Below the pieces are notes generated by a model. It did no database searches. It was not told where the DNA came from and was given only the letters and a program-made list of their open reading frames with translations. Below are positions 1 through 7,823 of a DNA stretch of 18,353 nucleotides, piece after piece. The stretch comes from Gammaproteobacteria bacterium (GTDB lineage Bacteria; Pseudomonadota; Gammaproteobacteria; Arenicellales; JAANXG01): NCBI GenBank assembly GCA_018263405.1, contig JAANXG010000117.1, forward strand, positions 1 through 18,353, in the 5' to 3' direction. A program made the translations under genes and the position numbers. The number at the start of each line of letters is the position of its first letter. The stretch's first letter is position 1.

Positions 1-94
1 AGCGCCTCCAAAGCGCCACTGCGGCGTTGCGCTTCTTGAAAAGGGCTCGCCATTCCCTGCGAAGCGCGCCTTGCATTGGCACTTTGGAGACGCT
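1..94. repeat. Long imperfect palindrome at left edge
   Basis: Bases 1-18 and the reverse complement of 77-94 match at 16 of 18 positions. Inside them GCGCTTC (29-35) pairs with GAAGCGC (61-67), and AGGG (42-45) with CCCT (55-58). As RNA or single-stranded DNA the whole stretch could fold into one long nested hairpin. It begins exactly at the window edge, so its true left end is unknown. It does not end in a T-run and so is not a classical terminator. A dispersed palindromic repeat of REP or MITE type is my best reading, without proof that other copies exist. Confidence 0.5.
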
Positions 95-150
95 CTGAAC
101 GTGTGTGTATTTATGCCCAAGGGTACTTAGGGTTAGCCCGACGCATAATA

Positions 151-169
151 ATCGGGATAGAATCCCGAT
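151..169. promoter_or_regulatory. 7-bp stem hairpin/operator-like palindrome
   Basis: ATCGGGA (151-157) and TCCCGAT (163-169) form a perfect 7-bp inverted repeat around a 5-base loop, 31 bases before the first gene of the operon. A -10-like CATAAT lies just upstream at 144-149, but I see no good -35 partner. The palindrome could be an operator or a 5'-UTR hairpin. No T-run follows, which argues against a terminator. Confidence 0.35.
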
Positions 170-200
170 CACGCCCTAACGAGTCAAGCGAGTCGTCGAA

Positions 201-1073
201 GTGTTATTGAGCGTTGAAGAATTTCGCGCGTGGCGCAATAAGAGTATTACCTTGATGGGCATGTCCGGGGTCGGGAAGACCTATCTGGCTTGCATCCTGC
301 GAAACCACAACTGGTTTCACTACTCCGGCGACTATCGCATTGGCACGCGCTACCTGGACGAGGAGATCCTGGACATCATCAAGCGCCAGGCCATGCAGAT
401 TCCTTTCCTCAGGGGTTTGTTGAGACGAGACTATATCTATATCCGTAACAACATCAGCGTCCAGAATCTGGGTCCCGTCACCAGCTTCCTCGGCAAAGTG
501 GGCGACCCGGGTCAAGGCGGTATCCCGCTGCCGGAATTCAAAAGACGCCAGGCATGCTACAAACGGGCCGAGATTGCCGCAATGCAGGATGTGCCGAAGT
601 TCGTCAACAAGGCTCACAACATTTACGGCTATCCGCATTTCGTCAATGATGTCGGCGGGAGCCTGTGTGAGCTGGATGACGGCGCGGTGCTGGACACGCT
701 CCATGAAAGCACGCTGATACTTTATATCAAGGTCTGCGAGGGGGGCGAGTCAAAACTCATCGAGAGGGCGGATCACGATCCGAAACCGCTTTATTATCGC
801 GGCGACTTTCTGGACGAGCAGATCGCGAGCTATTTGCAAGAGAAAGGCATTGAGTACATGGCACTGGCCGATCCCGATAACTTTATCAGGTGGATTTTCC
901 CGCGCTTGTTCCATGCACGTATTCCCCGTTATCGTGCCATCGCCGACAATTACGGTTACACCGTGACGGCCGATGAGGTCGCCCGCGTCCGGGATGACCG
1001 GGATTTTGACGAACTGATCGGAAACGCGATCGATCGCCGCAGCCGCGGTATCCCATCGAGCGCCGGTAGCTGA
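201..1073 (+). CDS. P-loop ATPase/kinase-like protein of unknown function
   Basis: A 290-residue soluble protein with a clear Walker A loop, GMSGVGKT, at residues 20-27, right at the N-terminus. After it comes a segment rich in Asp, Tyr and Arg (HYSGDYRIGTRYLDEE) that resembles the substrate end of small-molecule kinases of the dephospho-CoA kinase/shikimate kinase fold. No signal peptide or membrane segment is visible. The start is a GTG at 201 with no strong ribosome binding site; a later ATG at 255 would sit too close to the Walker loop. It ends 5 bases before the metA-like gene, so the two are surely cotranscribed, which suggests a role tied to homoserine acylation or methionine synthesis. 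I do not recognise the family and assign no substrate. Confidence 0.8.
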   Translation: MLLSVEEFRAWRNKSITLMGMSGVGKTYLACILRNHNWFHYSGDYRIGTRYLDEEILDIIKRQAMQIPFLRGLLRRDYIYIRNNISVQNLGPVTSFLGKVGDPGQGGIPLPEFKRRQACYKRAEIAAMQDVPKFVNKAHNIYGYPHFVNDVGGSLCELDDGAVLDTLHESTLILYIKVCEGGESKLIERADHDPKPLYYRGDFLDEQIASYLQEKGIEYMALADPDNFIRWIFPRLFHARIPRYRAIADNYGYTVTADEVARVRDDRDFDELIGNAIDRRSRGIPSSAGS

Positions 1074-1078
1074 AAGCC

Positions 1079-2158
1079 ATGCCTCTAGTGGCCCACAACG
1101 ATCTGCCGGCGTTCGAAAGGCTTTTGTCCGAAGGGCAAACCATTTTGACGCACAACCGCGTCTACAATCAGGATATCCGGCAGCTGCACATCGGGTTGCT
1201 GAACATGATGCCGGATGCCGCTCTGGCGGCGACGGAGCGGCAGTTTCTGCGACTGGTGGGGCAAAGCAATCACATCGCGCAGTTCTATGTTCACCCGTTT
1301 TCTCTCGACGGCTTGCCCCGCGCTCAATCGGGGCTCGACCATATCGCGAAGTATTATGAGCCGTTCAGCGACATCCAACACCAGGGACTGGATGCATTGA
1401 TTATTACCGGCGCCAACGTCACCCGGCCGAACCTTTCCGAAGAACCGTTTTGGAACCCGCTGATTGAAGTCGTGGACTGGGCTTACGAGAACGTGACTTC
1501 AATATTCTGTTCCTGTCTGGCCACCCATGCAGTCATGGAATTTCGATACGGGCAGAAGCGCAGGAAAATGGACAGCAAGCGATGGGGCGTTTATTCCCAC
1601 GATGTGATCGAGCGATCCCACCCATTGCTGCAGGCCGTTAATACCAGGTTCGACGTCCCCCATTCGCGTTTCAACGACGTTTCACCGCATCAATTCGATG
1701 CCGCCGGTGTAAGCGTTCTTGCAAGGAGCGAGATAGCGGACGTCCATCTGGCAGTGAGTGAAGACGGATTCCGTTTTGTTTTTTCCCAGGGACATCCCGA
1801 ATACGACACGATCAGTTTATTAAAGGAATACAAAAGGGAAGTAGTGCGGTTCGTGTCGGGCGAAGCGGACTGCCCGCCGTTTCCGGAGAATTATTTCTCC
1901 TGCCGGGCGTCGGCCATACTCGAGGAATATAAGGCACGCGTGCTGCAAGCACTGGAAAGCGGTAATGCGCTGCCTGAACTCCCGGAGCATCTGATTGCAT
2001 CCGAGGTGCACAATACCTGGCACGATAGCGGTGAAGCCGTGGTCGGCAACTGGATCGGACTCGTCTACCAATTGACCCATACGGAGAGAACAAAGCCCTT
2101 TATGCAGGGCGTCGACCCCAAGGATCCGCTTAACTGGAGAAAGACGGCTGCATCGTGA
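1079..2158 (+). CDS. metA: Homoserine O-acyltransferase, MetA family (divergent)
   Basis: This 359-residue protein matches the MetA (homoserine O-succinyltransferase) family along most of its length. MetA moves an acyl group from acyl-CoA to the hydroxyl of homoserine, the committed step of methionine synthesis, in the cytoplasm. The nucleophile is Cys146 (in CSCLATHA), with His239 and Glu241 in QGHPEYD; the conserved Arg is at 253. Two things are unusual. The Lys-Lys pair of E. coli MetA (46-47) is Asp-Ala here (MMPDAALAATERQF, with a two-residue insertion). The residue known to influence acetyl versus succinyl choice (E. coli 111, Gly or Glu) is Thr115. The protein is about 50 residues longer than E. 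coli MetA. Its stop overlaps the lutA start (GTGA). The family call is firm; acyl donor and substrate are not. Confidence 0.88.
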   Translation: MPLVAHNDLPAFERLLSEGQTILTHNRVYNQDIRQLHIGLLNMMPDAALAATERQFLRLVGQSNHIAQFYVHPFSLDGLPRAQSGLDHIAKYYEPFSDIQHQGLDALIITGANVTRPNLSEEPFWNPLIEVVDWAYENVTSIFCSCLATHAVMEFRYGQKRRKMDSKRWGVYSHDVIERSHPLLQAVNTRFDVPHSRFNDVSPHQFDAAGVSVLARSEIADVHLAVSEDGFRFVFSQGHPEYDTISLLKEYKREVVRFVSGEADCPPFPENYFSCRASAILEEYKARVLQALESGNALPELPEHLIASEVHNTWHDSGEAVVGNWIGLVYQLTHTERTKPFMQGVDPKDPLNWRKTAAS

Positions 2159-2931
2159 GCGACCACGCGAAACCGCCGCGCGTCGGATTATTCGTCACCT
2201 GTCTGGTGGATTTATTCCGTCCGAACATTGGATTTGCATCCATAAAACTGCTTGAGCAAGCGGGCTGCGAGGTGGACGTGCCCGCGCAACAGACTTGCTG
2301 CGGACAACCGGCATTCAACAGCGGTGACTACGACGCGACCCGGCGGATCGCGAAACAGGTCATCGAGGTGTTTGAAAAATACGACTATGCCGTCGGCCCA
2401 TCGGGGTCGTGCATGGCCACCATGCGGGCTCACTACCGCGACTTGTTCGAGGACGACCCGCCGTGGCTTGAGAGGGTGGACCGCTTTGGCGAACGTGTTT
2501 ACGAACTGTTGAGTTTTCTCACCGATGTTATGGGAGTCGCCCGAGTCGACGCCGGGTTTGCCGCAACGGCGACCTATCACGACAGTTGTTCGGGCCTGCG
2601 TGAGCTCGGTGTGAAACAACAACCGCGCAGGCTGTTGGAATCGGTGTCCGGTTTCCGTTTGCAGGAGATGGACGACAGCGAGGTTTGTTGCGGTTTCGGC
2701 GGCACGTTTTGCGTCAAGTACCCGGAAATATCCGCGCGCATGGTAACGGATAAAATAGCCGCCATCGAGGCGAGCGGGGCCGATACACTTATCGGCGGCG
2801 ACCTGGGTTGCCTGATGAATATGGGCGGTCGCTTGTCGCGCCTCGGTAAACCGGTGAAGGTCTATCACACGGCGGAAATCCTGGCGGACATGGCCGGTGG
2901 CCCCGCGATCGGCGAGGTGGATGCGGAATAA
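2155..2931 (+). CDS. lutA: L-lactate utilisation protein LutA/YkgE (CCG Fe-S subunit)
   Basis: A 258-residue cytoplasmic protein with two cysteine-rich CCG domains, as in LutA/YkgE and the heterodisulfide reductase subunit family. The first set is Cys16, Cys48-Cys49-Gly50 and Cys86; the second is Cys145, Cys178-Cys179-Gly180 and Cys219. Together with LutB and LutC it is known to oxidise L-lactate to pyruvate. The GTG start at 2155 lies inside the stop of metA (GTGA), a classic coupled overlap, and its stop shares one base with the lutB start (TAATG). All CCG cysteines are present, so it should bind its clusters. No LutR-type regulator or lactate permease is visible in the window. Confidence 0.92.
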   Translation: MSDHAKPPRVGLFVTCLVDLFRPNIGFASIKLLEQAGCEVDVPAQQTCCGQPAFNSGDYDATRRIAKQVIEVFEKYDYAVGPSGSCMATMRAHYRDLFEDDPPWLERVDRFGERVYELLSFLTDVMGVARVDAGFAATATYHDSCSGLRELGVKQQPRRLLESVSGFRLQEMDDSEVCCGFGGTFCVKYPEISARMVTDKIAAIEASGADTLIGGDLGCLMNMGGRLSRLGKPVKVYHTAEILADMAGGPAIGEVDAE

Positions 2932-4361
2932 TGCCAACAGCCGCGAGCCATCTTTTCAAGCAACGGGTACCGGCGGCCCTGGCGGACCGCGATCTCAAGG
3001 CGGCTATGGACAAGGCTCAGGATGGCTTTATCGGCAAGCGCGAGCAGGCGGTGTCGCAGTATCCGGGTTTCGAGGCGCTGCGCGAACTGGGCCGGGAGAT
3101 CAAGGACCACACGCTCGCGCACCTGGATTTCTATCTCGATCGCTACGAGCGGCAGGTGCAGCGCAACGGCGGTCACGTTCATTGGGCCAGGAATTCCAAC
3201 GAAGCGCGGACCATTATCCTCGATCTCTGCAAACGCGCGAACGCCCGGAACGTCACCAAGGGCAAGTCAATGGTCAGCGAGGAAATCGGCCTGAATGGCG
3301 CCTTGGAAGAGTCGGGCATCGCCGTCCATGAAACGGATCTTGGTGAGTACATCATACAACTCGCCGGCGAGACCCCCAGCCACATCATCGCGCCGGCACT
3401 GCATAAGACCAAGGCCCAGGTCTCCGATCTGTTTCATGCCAAGCACCAGCGCTACGGGTTCCACCAGAGGCTGACGGAAGCGCCGGCACTGGTCAACGAA
3501 GCACGGCAGGTGCTGCGCCGGCGCTACCTGGACGCGGAGGTCGGCATCACCGGCGCGAATTTCCTGATCGCCGAAAACGGTTCCAATATGATCGTGACGA
3601 ACGAAGGCAACGGCGATCTGACCCGCACGATGGCCAAGGTCCATATCGTTACAGCCGGAATCGAAAAATTGGTGCCGACGCTCGAGGATGCCACCGTGCT
3701 GCTTCGCCTGTTGACGCGCAGTGCCACGGGCCAGGAGTTTTCAGCGTACACAACATTGAGCAACGGTCCGCGACGGGAAGAGGATCCGGACGGCCCCGAT
3801 GAGTACCACGTAGTCCTGGTGGACAACGTGCGTACCGAGATGCTGGGCAACGAGTTTCGTTCGATGCTGCGCTGCATCCGCTGCGGGGCATGCATGAACC
3901 ATTGCCCGGTCTACGGCGCCGTGGGCGGGCATGTTTACGGTTGGGTTTATCCGGGTCCCATGGGTTCCGTGCTCACCCCATTGAACGTCGGTTTGGAGGA
4001 AGCCGGGGATCTGCCCAACGCCTGTACGCTGAACGGCCGATGCCAATCGGTGTGCCCGGTGAACATCCCGTTACCGGATTTGCTGCGGCGGCTTCGTCGG
4101 CGCCAGCACGAGACCGGGTTGGACAGTCGGTACAGCCGGGCCGCACTGCGTCTGTGGACCGCCCTCGCCGCGCGGCCCGCGCTATATCGGCGGGCGATGC
4201 AGTGGGGGGCAGTGGCTATGAAAAGACTGGCCGGCCGGCGCGGCCGGTTGCGCCGGTTCCCCCTGGCCGGCGGCTGGACACGGTCGCGGGATATGCCGGC
4301 TCCGGCGGGCAGTACGTTTCAGACCTTATATACCTTATATAAGGAAGGCCGGCGGCGATGA
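2931..4361 (+). CDS. lutB: L-lactate utilisation iron-sulfur protein LutB/YkgF
   Basis: A 476-residue protein with an N-terminal LUD domain (about residues 60-300; TGANFLIAENGS and TNEGNGDL are family-typical) and a C-terminal ferredoxin-like part. The first 4Fe-4S set is clean: Cys315, Cys318, Cys321 and Cys325 (CIRCGACMNHCP). The second reads Cys365-x5-Cys371-x3-Cys375-Pro, with Asn368 where a closely spaced Cys is often found. A basic tail follows. LutB is the electron-carrying subunit of the LutABC lactate oxidation complex. Its start uses the last base of the lutA stop and its stop overlaps the lutC start (ATGA), so the three proteins are made in step. Residues 465-476 are encoded by an AT-rich hairpin that contains the lutC ribosome binding site. 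Confidence 0.93.
   Translation: MPTAASHLFKQRVPAALADRDLKAAMDKAQDGFIGKREQAVSQYPGFEALRELGREIKDHTLAHLDFYLDRYERQVQRNGGHVHWARNSNEARTIILDLCKRANARNVTKGKSMVSEEIGLNGALEESGIAVHETDLGEYIIQLAGETPSHIIAPALHKTKAQVSDLFHAKHQRYGFHQRLTEAPALVNEARQVLRRRYLDAEVGITGANFLIAENGSNMIVTNEGNGDLTRTMAKVHIVTAGIEKLVPTLEDATVLLRLLTRSATGQEFSAYTTLSNGPRREEDPDGPDEYHVVLVDNVRTEMLGNEFRSMLRCIRCGACMNHCPVYGAVGGHVYGWVYPGPMGSVLTPLNVGLEEAGDLPNACTLNGRCQSVCPVNIPLPDLLRRLRRRQHETGLDSRYSRAALRLWTALAARPALYRRAMQWGAVAMKRLAGRRGRLRRFPLAGGWTRSRDMPAPAGSTFQTLYTLYKEGRRR
4324..4344 (+). promoter_or_regulatory. AU-rich hairpin covering the lutC ribosome binding site
   Basis: CCTTATA (4324-4330) pairs perfectly with TATAAGG (4338-4344) around a 7-base loop; within this, CCTTATATAAGG (4333-4344) is itself a perfect palindrome. 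The downstream arm contains the start of the AAGGA at 4341-4345, which is the likely Shine-Dalgarno sequence for lutC at 4358. The stretch is strikingly AT-rich compared with its surroundings. When ribosomes translate the lutB end the hairpin must open, which would couple lutC translation to lutB. The regulatory role is inference. Confidence 0.4.
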
Positions 4362-5014
4362 CATCGGCCCGCGAAGACATACTCGACCGCGTCCGGACGG
4401 CGCTGGGCCGCGACCGGATATCGAGCGACACGCGAACCAAGCTGGACCGGCGACTTAGCGATCCGCCTTCCTACGAGCGTCCCGGTCTCGGCGAAGACCG
4501 GGTACATTTGTTCGCGACCCGGCTGACGGCCGTGCGAGGCGGCTTCAGAAAGACCGACAGCGGCCATGTGATGGAATCGATCGCCGATTGCTTGGATCGA
4601 CACGGATTGGAACGTGCGATCATTGCGGCGCCCGCCCTCGAACATCTGTCCTGGCCCGCGGATTGGAACGTGTCCTTCGGCGCCTCGCGGGGCGATGACC
4701 GCGTTTCGGTCACACCCTGCTTCGCCGCCGTAGCCGAAACCGGCAGCGTGGTGCTGTTGTCCGGACCCGATTCCCCAACCAGCCTGAATTTTCTACCCGA
4801 GTACCACATCGTGCTGGTTCGGGCGGAGCAACTCCTCGACCATGTCGAGGACGTGTGGGAGAAGCTCCGGAGCACCGGCGCCCCGGCGCGCACCGTTAAC
4901 TTCATCACCGGCCCTTCGAAAACCGCGGATATCGAACAAACGATTCAATACGGCGCCCATGGACCGCGCAGCCTGGATGTGGTTTATATTTCAACCTTGC
5001 AGGAGTGCCTGTAA
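4358..5014 (+). CDS. lutC: Lactate utilisation protein LutC/YkgG (LUD domain)
   Basis: A 218-residue protein of the LUD (LutC/YkgG) family, the third subunit of the LutABC L-lactate oxidation system. Family-typical blocks are the central CFAAVAETGSVVL (about residues 122-134), then SLNFLPEYHIVLV (143-155) and the C-terminal NFITGPSKTADIEQ followed by GAHGPRSLDVV. No membrane segment or signal is seen. ATGA overlap with lutB (4358-4361) and the AAGGA 12 bases upstream decide the start. This is the last gene of the operon; no convincing rho-independent terminator follows it. Confidence 0.92.
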   Translation: MTSAREDILDRVRTALGRDRISSDTRTKLDRRLSDPPSYERPGLGEDRVHLFATRLTAVRGGFRKTDSGHVMESIADCLDRHGLERAIIAAPALEHLSWPADWNVSFGASRGDDRVSVTPCFAAVAETGSVVLLSGPDSPTSLNFLPEYHIVLVRAEQLLDHVEDVWEKLRSTGAPARTVNFITGPSKTADIEQTIQYGAHGPRSLDVVYISTLQECL

Positions 5015-5045
5015 AAGCTTCTCGATTCGTCCGTACAATGCCGGC

Positions 5046-5168
5046 ATGGGCAAGCTGACCACGCACGTGCTGGATACCGCTCGGCCTTTCTTTTATTACG
5101 CTTACGGTGCGGCTGAATGTTTCGACGGCGGTTTAGCGCCGGGCCCCGTTTACCAACACAAGCAATAA
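5046..5168 (+). pseudogene. Truncated 5-hydroxyisourate hydrolase N-terminus
   Basis: The first 12 or so codons encode MGKLTTHVLDTA, the hallmark N-terminus of 5-hydroxyisourate hydrolase (the transthyretin-like enzyme of urate breakdown). The remaining residues to the stop (40 in all) do not resemble the family, and the catalytic Arg and the C-terminal YRGS are missing, so no enzyme can be made. It is a stub left by a deletion or rearrangement. It lies between lutC and the purine-type ABC importer, and a matching stub of a urate oxidase gene sits at the importer's other end. A -10-like TACAAT (5034-5039) lies just before its ATG and may now serve the importer operon. A short match can be chance, but this motif is very specific. 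Confidence 0.6.
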
Positions 5169-6745
5169 AATTGACTCAATCCGATTCATCGACGATACCG
5201 CGACTTGAATTGCGGGACATCCGCAAGGTTTATCCGGCGGTCGTCGCCAACGATGGCGTCAATTTGACGGCGTATCCGGGTGACATCCACGCCATAGTAG
5301 GGGAAAACGGTGCGGGCAAGAGCACCTTGATGAAGATCGTCTACGGTGTGACCAAACCCGACGCCGGTGAAATCCGATGGGAAGGCGAACGGGTGCGGAT
5401 CAATCGCCCGGCGGACGCGCGCAAGATCGGCATCGGCATGGTGTTTCAGCATTTTTCTTTGTTCGAGACCCTCACGGTGGCGCAGAACATTGCTCTAGGT
5501 ATGGAGGGGCCGTACCGCCCGGACGAACTGTCCGAACGCATCGAATCCGTGTCGGAACATTACGGCTTGCCTCTGGACCCCCGTCGCTTGGTGCACAGCC
5601 TGTCCGTTGGCGAGCGCCAGCGCGTGGAAATCGTCCGCTGCCTGTTGCAGGAACCCAAACTGTTAATCATGGACGAACCCACTTCCGTACTGACGCCGCA
5701 GGCCGTGACCAAGTTGTTCGACACCTTGCGGCGGTTGGCGGGCGAAGGCTGCAGCATTCTGTATATCAGTCACAAACTCGAGGAAATCCAGGAATTGTGC
5801 GGCGTGGCCACGGTAATGCGCCGGGGGAAGGTGACCGGCGTGGTCGACCCGAAAAAAGAGGGAGCAGCGGGGCTGGCGCGGATGATGATCGGCCGCGAGC
5901 TACCCGCGTACGAGCACGGGGAACCGGTCAGCGTCCGAGAAGAACGGCTTGTTCTGGATCGTTTGTCGATGACCTCCGACGATCCCTTTGGAACCGATTT
6001 GAAAGATATTTCATTCACCGTTTACGGCGGTGAAATCGTCGGTATTGCCGGTATTTCCGGTAACGGCCAGCAGGAACTGCTGAAAGCCATCAGCGGCGAA
6101 GCGCCGCTGCCGGCGTCCCGGGCGTCCGCGGTGCGCATCGACGGTAAGCCGGCAGCGCATTTCGATGCCGATACACGGCGTGACCTGGGCTTGACTTTTG
6201 TACCCGAGGAAAGGCTTGGCCGCGGGGTCGTACCGCCGATGTCCCTGGATGAAAACGCCCTGCTTACAACCTACCGTAAAGGGATGGTGCGTTACGGATT
6301 GATCGACCGGTTACGGGTGCGTGAGTTCGCGGAGCAGTGCGTTCAAGACTTCGACGTTCGGTGCGCCGGTACCCACGCGGCGGCGAAAAGTCTATCCGGC
6401 GGTAATTTGCAAAAGTTCATTGTTGGACGGGAAATGAATCAGAAACCGGAAGTTCTCGTCGTGTCTCAACCGACATGGGGTGTGGACGTGGGAGCGGCAA
6501 GCGCGATTCGCCAGGCCCTCATCGATCTGCGCAATGAAAGGGCCGCTGTGCTGGTGGTTTCGGAAGAGCTGGATGAGTTGTTCGAGATTTGTGACCGGAT
6601 CGTCGTAATCGCGCAGGGCCGAATATCGCCGGCGCGAAAACCTTCCGAAACCGACATGGAAGAGATCGGCTTGTGGATGAGCGGCATGTTCCCGGAAAGC
6701 GAAACGGTCAAGGTATCCACGAGCGGAACTTCGCATGTGGCTTAA
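5117..6745 (+). CDS. BMP-family ABC importer, double ATPase subunit
   Basis: A 542-residue tandem ABC ATPase of the purine nucleoside importer type (NupA/YufO-like). Numbered from the ATG at 5117, domain 1 has Walker A GENGAGKST (62-70), signature LSVGERQ (162-168) and Walker B MDEPTS with Asp186-Glu187. Domain 2 has the degenerate Walker A typical of this family (GISGNGQQE), signature LSGGNLQKF (426-434) and VSQPTWGVDVG in place of a catalytic Walker B, also family-typical. The start is uncertain: the ATG at 5117 overlaps the hydrolase stub, while a TTG at 5171 would fit homologs better (524 residues). Neither has a strong ribosome binding site. Its end overlaps permease 1 by 11 bases. It should power uptake of purine nucleosides or related compounds; the exact substrate is unknown. 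Confidence 0.9.
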   Translation: MFRRRFSAGPRLPTQAIKLTQSDSSTIPRLELRDIRKVYPAVVANDGVNLTAYPGDIHAIVGENGAGKSTLMKIVYGVTKPDAGEIRWEGERVRINRPADARKIGIGMVFQHFSLFETLTVAQNIALGMEGPYRPDELSERIESVSEHYGLPLDPRRLVHSLSVGERQRVEIVRCLLQEPKLLIMDEPTSVLTPQAVTKLFDTLRRLAGEGCSILYISHKLEEIQELCGVATVMRRGKVTGVVDPKKEGAAGLARMMIGRELPAYEHGEPVSVREERLVLDRLSMTSDDPFGTDLKDISFTVYGGEIVGIAGISGNGQQELLKAISGEAPLPASRASAVRIDGKPAAHFDADTRRDLGLTFVPEERLGRGVVPPMSLDENALLTTYRKGMVRYGLIDRLRVREFAEQCVQDFDVRCAGTHAAAKSLSGGNLQKFIVGREMNQKPEVLVVSQPTWGVDVGAASAIRQALIDLRNERAAVLVVSEELDELFEICDRIVVIAQGRISPARKPSETDMEEIGLWMSGMFPESETVKVSTSGTSHVA

Positions 6746-7823
6746 GATCGAAGCGCGCCCCGCGCCCTCGGTCAGAATGAAGTATCTGTCCCCACTGATT
6801 GCCGTAGCGCTGACCCTGATGACCGGAGTGATATTTTCCGCCTTTATGTCTTTGAACCCGTTGAACACTTTCCATGCGTTTTTTATCTCGCCCATCGACG
6901 ACTGGTACGGGCTGGGGGAACTCGGTGTTAATGCGATACCCCTAGTATTGATCGGTACCGGCCTCGCGATCGGGTTTCGTTCCAATGTCTGGAACATCGG
7001 GGCCGAGGGACAGCTCGCCATGGGTGCGATATTCGGCGGCGGAGTGGCGTTGTACTTCTATGAACAGGAAGGGGCTTACGTTTTGCCCTTGATGTTTGTT
7101 ATGGGCGCACTCGGCGGAATGTTCTGGGCGTCGATCCCGGCGTTTTTGCGCACTCGCTTCAATACGAACGAGATATTGGTGAGCCTGATGCTGAATTACG
7201 TCGCCATACTGATATTGAGCTACCTCGTACACGATCTATGGCGCGATCCGGACGGATTCAATTTCCCCGAGTCGAGGCTGTTTTCCGAATCCAGCACGCT
7301 ACCGATCGTGCTGGAAGGCACGCGTTTGCATTTCGGCGTAGTGATCGCATTGGGCGCGGTGGCGCTGGCTTGGGTATTCGTACGCAAGAGTTTCCTCGGT
7401 TACCAGATGCAGGTGGCGGGTATGGCTAACGCCGCCGCTTTATACGCCGGCTTCAAACGCAAGCGCATGGTCTGGGTGGGCCTGCTCAGCGGCGGTCTCG
7501 CCGCCGGTGTTGCGGGGCTGATGGAGGTGGCCGGACCCATCGGGCAACTGCTGCCATCCGTATCGCCCGGCTATGGGTACGCCGCTATTATCGTGGCATT
7601 CGTGGGTCGTCTGCACCCGTTCGGTATACTCCTGGCCGGCTTGTTGATGTCGCTGTTGTACCTGGGCGGCGAGTCGGCGCAGATGGATTTGGGCCTGCCG
7701 TCGGCGGTGACCGGCGTGTTCCAGGGTATGCTTCTTTTCTACCTGCTGGCCGCGGACCTGTTTATCAACTTCCGCATGCGCCGGGATACCGCCGGGTCGA
7801 GGGTGGCGGGGGCCGGCCTGTGA
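6735..7823 (+). CDS. BMP-family ABC importer, permease 1 (NupP/YufP-like)
   Basis: A 362-residue inner-membrane protein of the BPD_transp_2 family with about eight to ten hydrophobic segments. The first is at residues 17-40, and the block GLAIGFRSNVWNIGAEGQL is diagnostic for the larger permease of nucleoside-type BMP importers. The cytoplasmic coupling region is around GMANAAALYAGFKRKR. It starts at an ATG inside the end of the ATPase gene; a second in-frame ATG at 6777 is possible, but homologs keep the preceding EARPAPS segment. Its stop overlaps the start of permease 2 (GTGA). It forms the channel with permease 2. Confidence 0.92.
   Translation: MWLKIEARPAPSVRMKYLSPLIAVALTLMTGVIFSAFMSLNPLNTFHAFFISPIDDWYGLGELGVNAIPLVLIGTGLAIGFRSNVWNIGAEGQLAMGAIFGGGVALYFYEQEGAYVLPLMFVMGALGGMFWASIPAFLRTRFNTNEILVSLMLNYVAILILSYLVHDLWRDPDGFNFPESRLFSESSTLPIVLEGTRLHFGVVIALGAVALAWVFVRKSFLGYQMQVAGMANAAALYAGFKRKRMVWVGLLSGGLAAGVAGLMEVAGPIGQLLPSVSPGYGYAAIIVAFVGRLHPFGILLAGLLMSLLYLGGESAQMDLGLPSAVTGVFQGMLLFYLLAADLFINFRMRRDTAGSRVAGAGL

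Noticed and set aside
1..200. SAM riboswitch or Met box upstream of the metA-containing operon
   Set aside because: I could not recognise any SAM riboswitch core or repeated Met-box motifs; only a short hairpin at 151-169 is present.
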